Origin: Ziziphus jujuba
Taxonomy: Eukaryota; Streptophyta; Magnoliopsida; Rosales; Rhamnaceae
NCBI RefSeq assembly: GCF_031755915.1
Contig: NC_083383.1
Span: 26,390,501 to 26,454,500 of the forward strand
DNA length: 64,000 nucleotides
Reading direction: 5' to 3'
The notes beneath the pieces are model-generated. The model searched no databases. It was given only the letters and a program-made list of their open reading frames with translations, and was not told the DNA's origin. Within the stretch, counting starts at the first letter, position 1. Each line of letters starts with the position of its first letter. Position numbers and translations under genes: made by a program. Shown piece by piece: positions 13,176-24,223 of the stretch.

Positions 13176-16100
13176 CTAAGATGGCTGAATCTGCTCCCGC
13201 CGAAGCATCTTTTGGAGCTGTAACACTTCTTCTTGTTGTGCTGGTGGCAGTGAACTCAACTGCTCAGGTGTTAGGCTCAGAACTTGTTGCAGTAGGGTAG
13301 ACTCCACGTCCAATGGAGGCTGCGGCTGAAGAGAAACAACGATATCAAATTAAATGTCAAGGACTATAACAGAATTCTTGATTCCAGTATGGAAAATAAA
13401 TACATAAATAAAAATAACAAATTAACTCTACTGTACTGTAATAATGTTAAAAGGATAATTATTCTTTTGCCTTTGGAAATAAAGATAGATTGAAAACTAA
13501 AAATACATTTTTGAAAATATACAGGTCTGCGGCATCTAATATGCAAACTCAGATTAGGATACAAAAGTGGACCAATCAACTTATTTTCGACATACTCGTT
13601 TTATGCACACCTTTAAACCGTAATTCATCATTTATGTTGAGTTTAAACTATTCAATTTTAATACTTAAAAGTTCTAAAAGCATCTGATGGTACCAATCAT
13701 TGTTCCTTCAGTAATGCATGCTATCTTCTTACACACAAAACTTTCACAAGTAAAAGCACCATACCTCATTGTCCTTGCCATGCACAATTTCAACTTTCTG
13801 GCAAAGTTAATAACAGTATATTCTAGAATGCAGCATCAGTAAGGATCTAGTTTGTAATCATTTAAAGCTTCCAAATAGGACATCAGAACTAAACAATATG
13901 ACATGGTGATGGCAGCCCGATAAACGGGTAACAAATTCATAAAATTTCATAAATGCAAATAAAAATAGTCACAGAGCTTCAAATTCAATTTTTTGAAAAT
14001 GCATAACATAAACAAGTAGTCATTTCAGAATACCTTAACATATACATAAATCTCATATCCCCTTGCAAGATGCAGAACCACAAAAATGCATTTCTAATTT
14101 ATTGAGATGGGCAAGAATAATACTATAAGCCAGACCAATAGTAGAAAGAAAGGATGGAAAGGATTTTAAACCCATGTTTACGGAACTAGTTATGTAAAGA
14201 ACAAAAGATAAATAACTTGAAGGGTTGATTATAAAATTCACCCCTCGACTTTAGTGCAAACTTCAATTTCGTCGTCAAACTTTTTCTTTTCTTTCTGAGA
14301 TGTTGACTTTAACCAATCAGTAGTACCAACTAAATTCTTGTTTGCAAGTTCTGTTAATTTTAACAAAATAAATAAGAGAAAAAATTCATAACCAAATATC
14401 ATTATAATGTGACTCATCGATACAATAAGTAAACTATTTCTTTTTTCATGTTTTTTAAGTTATCTTTTTTCTGTTTGGTCAAAATAAACTTCAAGCAATC
14501 CTTTAGTATTATTAGTTAAAATTCATTTATTAGTTCGAAACTTATAATTAGGAGATAAATGTCAAAAGGAGTTAAATCTCGATGAAATTCCTCAACACAA
14601 GAACCTAATTGTTAGGTCAGAGATCAGGGTTAACATTGTTTTCTCTAAATTAATAAATAATAAAAATATTGAATACCAATTTGAAATTTACACCAAAGGT
14701 AAGATATTAAGGATATATAAATATATTGAAAAATCATCTCAAGACAAAATGCAAAACAGAGAGAGAATGCAAAGGGCACCGAAAGATAAGATAGAATATT
14801 CATCAACACTCACTCCAGAATATTGTGATAGAATATTCATCAACACTCACTCCAGAATATCGTTCTGCTTTCTTTTTTTTTTTCTATTTGTTATTTTACT
14901 TGAAGCCACTATAGCCATGTTATTTCAAACTGATTTATTTTCATAAATGCTTAAGAGTAATGAAAATTGGGAACATATTACTCAAGATGGTAGATGCATG
15001 GACCTTCATATGTATTAGATATGCAAATATTAGTAGTTAGAATTTTCCTACAATTAACTCTAAGGTTATATTATATTTAATTAACCTAAATTTAGTCAAA
15101 TTTTTAAACATCAAAGTAAGAATTAATGAGAGCTTACTTAGTTATTATGTTCTTGCAATGTAGAAATACTTGAAGATATAATTGCCATCGAAATCACAAA
15201 GTTAATATCAAGGGAAGTTTCTATGAGAAGCACTATTGGGAACATATTACCTGAGATATTTGCTTTTCAGAATGCACTTCTTCTGGCTTAGGAGCAGTGT
15301 TTCCAGGCAATGAGCCAGTTCCAAATACTTGGGACGTTGCAGCTCCATTAACATTAGACACATTCAAATTTGCCCCTGAGTAAGAGGAGTTCCTTCCATC
15401 ATCCAGCTTTCTCATTTTTGCAGGGTGATTAATCGATTGCAAAGGATCAGAAACCATGCTTGTTTGCTTAGCTAACCCCAGAGGCATATTTGGATGTGTG
15501 TTAATTCTGTGGGCCCAAGTTGTATTTTCAGCAACTTGAGCTGGCCTATCGGCATCCCTGTTAATTGTTTGCAAAATACCTGATGATATTGAGGGGCCAG
15601 GCTGTTATAATAAATGTAGTTAGACAAATCTAATTATATTAAAAGCAACTAAAAAATGAAAAAAAAAAAAAAAAATCACTAAAACCACCTAAGGAGCACA
15701 GGAGGAAGTTTCTCATCATCGCTACAGTATATTTTGTTTAGATTTTATCGTTCTCAGCTCAAAACCAAAAGAAAAGTTTTAACCAATTTTAGCTCAACAA
15801 ATATAAAGAACTAACAAAATAAAGAGTGAGAAGAATTTTCTCAGCTTATCTACCCCTTGATATTTTGCCTATGGAAATTAATATTTTGTTCCTTTCCAAC
15901 ACTTCCCTCTTTCTCAGTCTAAGGTAGACAACCAATAAATATATTAAAATAAATTCTAAAGTAGACACCAAATTGACAAAAGCAGGATTTTCTGCCCTAA
16001 GAGATCTTTTAAGCTCAAAAGCATAATTTATCTTAACCAGCCTAGGAACAGATGACCAGAAAGAATTTATTGTCAACCATACCAATATGTACATAAGAAC

Positions 16101-19100
16101 TAGAAAAATTTTGCACCTGATATCCTGCATCTGACAAAGTAGGACGAGGTACAAGAGAAGATTTCAAGGTGGCATTTGTATGAACCATCTGAGAACTGAG
16201 CCCCAAATTTACAGTTCCCACCTGGCCTGGGTATTTTGGTAAATGGGGCATTTGCTGGTTCGAAGAAGAGGCATTTGCCACCTGAATTTGTGGCCGAACG
16301 GACAAACTGCTTGTTGACTGAGGCTGTATGGGAGGAAGAGTTGAAACCACAGACTGCCCTGACAATGTGGCTGGTTGTAAAGCATGGTGATTTGCATGTA
16401 TTGGAAGCTGAATTTGAGGCTGCATAGGAGGTTGTGGAGATGCAGAAAACTGATTATGAACCAAAGAATTTTGAGGCACAGTAGAAACTTGACTTTCTTG
16501 TAATTTGGGCATCAAACCAGACTGCAGTTTACTCTGTGCTGGAGGGGGTAGCCCAGGATGAATTTGAACAGCAGACAGTTGACCTGGCCGCCCATCATGT
16601 AGTGGAGGCTGTGAGGATCGACCCGAAGCTTGCCTAATATTCGGCATCTGCAACTGCAAATTTTAAAAAGAGAAGTCCTTATCAATTAGAGGCCCTAAGA
16701 CAAGTGGTGATTGGTAACCGACAAAACATCAATTAGAGATCACAAAACAAACCATCTGTGGCGACACCATTCCTAGCATGATCTGCGCCTGTGGATGAAA
16801 AAAAAATTAACTTTACACTATGGAACATAAATATATAATTCAGCAGGAACTTTCAAACTGAGGGATAAATCTTTTAAAGGTGGCCAATTAGATCAGGATG
16901 ATGTTCAGTTAAAATAACTGTTATGGTATTACATATACGGTAAGCGTTTTGAGAATTTTGAGCTAATAACAAAAAGGTGAGAGGAGATTGGAGGTGGATT
17001 CAGGCCAGAAACTGTCAATAAACTAATAAACTTAATGGATATGGTATTAACAGTTCATGTCATGCATGGTGTGGGTGATATAAGTTCTTAAACACGTTTG
17101 GTTTCCTCAAAAAGAACCTTACAAGCATCTAGAATCGTTTTCTCAAAATGAAACTTACAGTGACATTTTGTCCCAAAAAGAAATTGCGGAAAACAGTCAT
17201 TGCAAAGCTGTCGTAAGATCTAACAAAGTTAGGACTGAAAACACGGACAGAATGGCATTTATACGTACTCTAACCTTCATCAATTCTTAATGAAGGAAAG
17301 AGGGAGTAACGAAGAGCTTTTATGATTAGAAGGTAAAAAAAAAAAAAAAAAAAATGCAGTACTATCCCATCTCATATTCAAATAACTTCAACTTTGTTTA
17401 AGAAGAATAAGTGAATGAAAGGTCAAGAGAACTTAACAATTTGTACAGATATGAAAATCCTGCACAAATCAAATCCAAAGACAGGACCTCTTAAGATATG
17501 AACAAGAATTCATTAATTTATTATAATGGGACAACGGAAAAGCCTTTTCTGAGGAAAAAAGTATATATACATAAAGGATACACGTATAGGAATATACAAG
17601 CCTAATTTCAAAGTAATAGACAGCATTGAACAATTAATGGTACCACAGAGAAAACTAATTGGACATACACCAAAAAGAGGGGAAATACCTGAAAAAGTGC
17701 TTTTGGCAACTGTGGCTTATCAAGCAATAGCTGACGAGCTAGTTCCTTATTTTGCGTAGCCATTGCCTGTCATAAGAAAACATGAAAAATACCATACAAA
17801 TATAATTATTCATATTAAAAAATAAACTTAGCTCAGTTGCTAACCTTGAGCTCAGACATTATTTCATTTAGCTGACTTCTAGACATTTTGGCCAGATGTA
17901 GAGTTAAAGGGTCATTTGCCAATGCAGACTGACCCTGCAAGCCAATTTGATTTGACTGCTGAACACCACCTAGAGCTCCTGCCATGACAGCTGCAGCAGT
18001 TATTGCTATATGAAGTCCGATTGGCTGATGCTGACCAGATTCCCCATGAGTCGCTGGGCCACCCACTTGTTTTTGAGGGTCTTTGATTTATACATAAGAA
18101 ATCATATATTGTTTCAGGTATTTTGGAGAGATGATAATTCAAACAGAAATGAAACAAGAAGATAGAGAACAAATAAAACTAACCAACATTTGCAGAAAGT
18201 CCAGGTCCACCCCGTCCCTGTGTGAGAAGGAAAGGAAAATGTTTAAGCTTATGATAACAAGACATTTTAGAAGCTACAATGCATGCAAGCCACAAGATAT
18301 AGTATTCAGCTCAAGGTAGACGAAAAGAATTAAACATAATTTTTAAGATCCATGTAACTTCCTCCCTATACATTACTAATAAGTAAAAAGGACCAAATAA
18401 AGCAAATTAATTTACAGCAGTGATCACGTGACTTCAAGAAAATTAGAAAAGCGAAGAGTAATGAGGTAGATAAATAGTACATTTCTTACCTGGTCTCGAG
18501 TTCTATCAGCACCTTTATCATTTTCGGCAAAGTCAACCCTTAGCTGCCGGCCATTGATCTCATAACCCTGAAGGTTACGCCGAGCACTTAGCGCCGTCTC
18601 TTCATCCTTATATTCACAAAATCCATAACCTTTTGGCTTTCCAGTCTCCCTATCAATAACTAATCTGCAGATGACAGAAAATTTCAAGTAAAGTTCTTTC
18701 CAAACCACCTAGAGTTTGATCCATTTCTGGATTATCCAATAATTGACACACATAACCTTTACAACTTGAGCATATAAGAATTACATTTATTTTCTCATGC
18801 ATCCAACCATTTATTCTGATGGCCAATGAGAGAAGTATAACGAAATCTTTGAATTCAGTTTTCTTTCAAAGAAAGGAGAGAGAGAGAGAGAGAGAGACCC
18901 AATTTAAAACTAAGAACAAGGTAGGTAATTTTTCAATCACCCTTCAAAAAATTAAAGTTGCATAAAAATAATTTCTCGGCTACCAAACAGAATAAAAAAA
19001 AAAAAAAAAAAGGGAACCAAACTAAAAAAGAAAAAATTATAAAACTTTAGGGTTTTCATGAAGAATAGTTTAAACTTGGAAAACTGACCTGAAAGATACA

Positions 19101-19469
19101 ACAGGCCCAACCTCCTGGCAGATTTCTATAAGCTGCTCCTCGGTGGCATCATATGGTATATTTCCAACTGCCAACACAAATCAAAAAGAACAAAATTAAA
19201 TTAAAACAAAATAAAGAATAGCCCAGAAACCAAAACCAAATTTTATAAAACACCAGAAAAACTTCAAATCAGAATCCCCAAATTCCTTTCAAAAAAATAA
19301 AATAAAGTAAAACCCTATTTAGCCAATACCATAAAAAAGAAAAGCTCGAGGTTAAAAAAAAAAAAAAAAAAATCCGAACTAACGCCGGCATCACAATAAG
19401 CACAAAGATTCAAATTTTGAGAGAGACAGAGAAAGTACCAAAAACGCAACGGTGCTGAGAAGAGGCCAT
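13176..19469 (-). CDS. CSTF64: Cleavage stimulation factor subunit 2 (CstF-64)
   Basis: RNA-binding subunit of the CstF complex, which binds U/GU-rich downstream elements during nuclear pre-mRNA 3'-end cleavage and polyadenylation. Exons in transcript order: 19469-19439, 19167-19089, 18664-18490, 18217-18184, 18080-17845, 17766-17689, 16788-16753, 16653-16117, 15601-15251, 13797-13765 and 13325-13176, giving 579 aa. The N-terminal RRM covers residues ~8-86. RNP2 is CVFVGNIPYD, and RNP1 lies in [12 protein letters not shown] hinge (CstF-77/symplekin-binding in the family) spans roughly 150-223, with [11 protein letters not shown] and [20 protein letters not shown] long Gln/Pro/Ser-rich central part follows. 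The last ~40 residues form the conserved C-terminal helical domain ([20 protein letters not shown]), which binds Pcf11 in other eukaryotes. The central region makes it longer than the ~460 aa I recall for Arabidopsis. The start is the first ATG, 7 codons before the RRM. Confidence 0.93.
14790..14862. repeat. 37-bp tandem duplication in a CSTF64 intron
   Basis: Two adjacent copies of a 37-base unit beginning GATAGAATATTCATCAACAC occupy 14790-14826 and 14827-14862. They match apart from the last few bases. They lie in the intron between the 351-nt exon (15251-15601) and the 33-nt exon (13765-13797). No function is suggested. Confidence 0.85.
18875..18897. repeat. (GA)n microsatellite
   Basis: About 11 GA units in the CSTF64 intron between 18665 and 19088. 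Simple sequence only. Confidence 0.9.
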
Positions 19470-22400
19470 ATAAAATCAAGAGGATGAGAAGAAGAAGAAG
19501 GTGAAGCACTGCTTCATCTTCTTCCTCCTTTGCATCCTTCTCTTTATTACTCTACTTTCTACTTCTTCTTCCTCCTCCTCCTTTCTTCCAAATAACCACT
19601 GCTATTCCACTAACTCTCTATTTATATTTTTCTATAGACACAAACAGTAAACAGAGAAATAGAGCTACAGGGAGAGAAAAAAACAAAAAAGTTTGTATCT
19701 TTATTTTCCTTCTGAAATTCCGAATTTGAGAGAAAACCACTAACGCTGAAGAAGAAGAAGAAGAAGAAGAAGGGGTTCGCTTCCTCGCTCGCACGCTATT
19801 ATAGAAAACAGAAAGAAAAAAATAAATAAAATACAAAGACAATTTTAGTGTTTTCGAATTTTTTTTTTTTTTTAATTTCTTTGCCTTTAGGTAATGTTGG
19901 AAAGCCTAATTTAATAAATCCCAGTAGGATCTCAGGATTCATTTTCACCGTTGGATCACACTCGATTACTCCTGACCGTTGAAGTCAGTTTACCAGTAAC
20001 CCTTTATTTTATTTTATAAAGTGGGTTACTATAATATAATTTCTAAAGAATATCTAGAACCCATAAAATCACATCATAGGTCTCCATTTCTTTACCTTTG
20101 ATTTTTTTTTTTTTAATAATAATCATAATCCCTAAAAAAATAAAATAAAATAACTTTCTTCTTGCTTCCTGTGTATATGTTTGTATAATGTATTTCGCAT
20201 TTTCAATCTTTAAAAAAAAAAAAAAATTATTTTTTGTTTTCCTTTTATTGAAATGTGTTTCTATTTTCATAAATTATAAATAGTTCATTTCCCTCTTTTT
20301 AGAATTTGAAAAATAAATATATAGGTTGATTAAAGATTTAATTATAGAATCAGTTTTGAGTTGTGTCAGTTTTAGTGTATTCCAAAGCATCAAAAACAAA
20401 AATTTTAATTAGAAACGGTAAGAGATTTAAAAACATTTTTGCATTTTTATAAGATGGTTAAGCACACATTTTTTTCACATTGTATTTTTATGATAAATTC
20501 AAATTTGTTTCCACTGGATTTTATTATTTGAATTTATGATTAGGGTATTTTGATTTAGGTTTAAAATATTCTTTTAATAATTTTTTAAAAGTTAAAATAA
20601 AAAATTTGAACAATTTTTCAGTCATTATTCAAACAGTTCATATTTAATCACTTGAAACTTTATTTTCTCCCAGATTTAAGTGAGGAAAGAGGGTTCCAAA
20701 AACTTCATTGACAGCCACAACAAGGTTTTTACTAGCTTTCAGAGTTAGAGATATTACAAATCAAATCCAAACACTTTTTGTTTCATCACTTTCATTATAA
20801 ATTGACATTTCAAGTTTTTGTGTGTTTTCTTTGTAAATTTTTCATTGGATTTCTTTGTTTATAATGTTTCCATTTAGTAAAAGAAACTCATATGTATTTT
20901 CTTCCTTTAGATTTTTCTAAAAACACTTCCTTACCAAATACTAGTTGATTATTTTTGAAATTTGTTGCAACAAAAGCTTGGAGGTGGATTTCTCATGCGA
21001 GGAAGATCATGAAACAATTGTTGTGGAGTCATCATTACAAGAAAGAGTCATTGCAACAGTTTGGAAGTGCAACTATTCCACATTATGATAGAAAATTGGA
21101 TCAACCATTATCATAGTGAATAAAAATGCTAGATACCATTGCTTATATCTAGCATGTGTGTCCCTTTGTATGATTTTTCTCTATTTTAATGGATATAGAT
21201 TAGTGATGGTGGCTAAAACTTCCCTCAACATAAATGTCTATGTTAATTTTTACTTTTCTATATTTACTATTTTCAATATTATTGGTTAGAAGGATTGAGT
21301 TTCTGAATTCTCCTATGCTTGTTAAATATGATATAAAGTAGGTTTAAGCTCTTACATGTTCTTTTTTGAATACACTCACAAAAAAAAGGGCAAAATTTAT
21401 GAAAATACTTATTTAATCCTATTCTAGACATTTTTCGATTAAATTTTCATTTACAAAATCATGAAAAGCAAAATTATTTTTACATTTGGCTTTATTTCAA
21501 AATTGTGCCTTTATTTTTAATTATTTCAATTGAGTGCCTCTATTTTACATTTGGCTTCAATCCAGGTAAATTGGCAATTGAAATATTTACTTAACTAACT
21601 TGCCTCCAACCTCCTCCAATACCAAAAATTGACGTCTCTGCATTTTAGAGAGAGAAAATTGCCCCAAAAAAATAATAATTAAAGAATGGTAGGAAGGAGA
21701 GGGGAATTGAGAGGGAGACATGTCTCCAACCTCCAAACTTCATTGTTTTTTATATTTTAGAGAGAGAAAAATGCAGAGAAGAAAAAACCAAAAAAGAGAG
21801 AGAGAGAGAGAGAGAGAAGGAGAAGATCCCATAGAGTGAAAAAGATATGAAAAGACAAGGGGGGCTTTCAGTATCTAGTGTCTTTGAAGCAAAAATTACT
21901 GGGTACAACAGCAATTATAACTTAGATAAAGTTGATATGATAAACAAATTAGCTTTCTAAGCAAATCAAATTCAACATAAAGTGGTATTTAACTATTGCA
22001 CATCTTTCCATGGACGTAGAAAAAGAAGAAAATTATGGATATAATATGTATAATCATTGTATAACATTACATTTTTTGGATACAGTTTAGCACATCATAC
22101 AAAAGCTGCATAAAATAGCCTTATATAGTATTAATGCAAACCAATGTTTGGTAACTTTTGAGCTAAAAAAACATTGATACGGGACTCATATATAATACCA
22201 TCTTCCCTTAACTATTTAAGCCCAAGGGATATGGATTTTAGCTATCCAAAAAAACCTCCCCAGTACCAACTGGACTCCACATCTATTTCACGCCCAAACT
22301 AACCTTTTTTTACCCCTCTTTGTCGTCTATGTATCCACCATCCACAAATTCAAGCTTTTTTTTTTTTTTTTTTTATTTTAATTTTTGCATCCACAAATTC

Positions 22401-24223
22401 AAGCTCCTTTGTTCTTAATTTTAATTTTTGTTTTTGTTTTTTCTCATTCATTTTCTTATTTGGCTTCTCACTCACTTCCTTTTTTTACCCAAATAAACAC
22501 TTTTCTATTTCTTTTGCTGATTTATTATGTTGTTATTAGTTTGCAGTATATTTTTGTCCAACTTTATTTGTAAAAATTGATTCTTTTCTAATTCTTTTTT
22601 ATACATTATATTTTTATCATAAAATGGATCAATCATAAACGATTCCATTGTGTCATGAATGAAGTCTTCTTTCTAATATTTTACCGACGTTTTAAAATAG
22701 TTTATTTTATAAATATTGCATTTACAAATATTATTTGCTGTTAATTTTTGTACAATTATAATCTAAAAGTATTTGGTTAAATACTGTTTATCGTTTTTAT
22801 GTAATTTAATTTTTGATAATTTATTTAATATTGTAATAGACAAAAATATATATAAATATATTTTTATTATATAGTTCTGCAATAAATACAGTATAATAAT
22901 AATAATAATAATAATAATATAATACAAATAAATACAATACAAGTTAATATAATTCTACCAGCTTTTCTATCTATAGATAACCTTTTCCCCCAATTTGGTT
23001 AAGCTTTTAACCAAAACATAAACAATTTAAAAGTAAAGCGTCAAACCACAAATTGTTTTGTCTTCAAAATTGCTTCCTTATGGGTTTGTTTATCTCTACT
23101 GGTGTCTGAGACCGTCCTACGAAGAAGAGCAATGTAGAATTTTTCTATCCTCAAATCGAATTGGTACAGAGCAAGTTTTCAGCTGCAAACGAATTAACCA
23201 AAATAAAAAATAAAAAATAGATAGTTACAATTTTATTTGTTTATATATGTCTATGTGTGAACTCTTAAATCTTTTTTTTTTTAATATTGTTTAAAAAATA
23301 TTAAAAATCATTCTTTTTTTTTTTTTTTTAATATTGTTTATATGTGAACTCTTAAATCTTTCTTATAGAAATCAACTGCATCACTGGAAATTTCACCACA
23401 TCACCTTAATGAGATAGTGTTTAGATTATAGCAAGCTTAGGTAACCATCAAGCTACGAGAAAATCGTTTATTTATTTGTTTATATTTTTTTTAAAAAAAA
23501 GGTTATGAGAAAATATAAAATTTTATTTAGACCTCCCTATTTTATCTAAATTACACTTAGATCTACATTTTAAAAAAATTATTATTAATCTTTTACTTGT
23601 CAATTTTTACCAACTATTTTTAAATGGTTGGAGGACAAATTTATATTTTTACAATATTATTTAATCATAAATTATCAATTGTTAATCAGTGTAGAGACAA
23701 AAATTATATTTAAATTCTTTCATATTATTAACTTTTCAACTTTTGGATATTTTTTCCCCTTCAAATTTTACATGATAATTCTATTGACTTGTAAATAATA
23801 TACAAACTAAGACAATAATCTTTGTGAATTTTATAAAAACAATATCATTGATTCAACGGAAGCGCATATGATTATTTTTCCGTGAAATAAGCACACACTT
23901 TATGAGCATAGAGGTGAAAGGTTAAAATAATGTAGGTCTGCTCACAAATAGTCATATAAACCATGACAGCCTACGATTTCATATACTTTTTTTGGCTGAG
24001 AAAAAACCTACCATTTCATATACTTTTTTTTTGGCTGAAAAAAGCCCTACTATTTCATATACTAAGATGCATCTCTATTAACATTAATATAAACTTCATC
24101 CTTTACATTCAGAATTCAATTAGAAAATTGAAATAACTGACATGTTTTCATTTTCTGACCACCTCACTAATACCATTGGGTCAAAAATTTGTAGCAAAAG
24201 CCCACCATCCCCATTCACATATT
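19470..24223. other. Gene-free region between the CSTF64 5' end and the NAC gene 3' end
   Basis: Contains the CSTF64 5'UTR and promoter, including a purine/pyrimidine GAAGAA tract at ~19749-19772. The rest is AT-rich noncoding DNA and holds the 3' side of the NAC gene. Short local duplications are visible: ATCCACAAATTCAAGC occurs at ~22341 and ~22390, CTCTTAAATCTTT-type segments at ~23262 and ~23349, and a ~38-bp three-fold repeat sits near 23968-24062. GA and TAA microsatellites lie at ~21797-21818 and ~22898-22918. I see no coding evidence; the open frames here are low-complexity. Confidence 0.55.
23968..24062. repeat. Imperfect triplicate ~38-bp repeat downstream of the NAC gene
   Basis: Three successive units contain ATTTCATATAC followed by a T-run and GGCTGA, separated by A-rich spacers. 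The third unit is truncated. The repeat lies 160-260 bases past the NAC stop codon on the minus strand, so it may be within or just beyond the 3'UTR. Confidence 0.7.
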
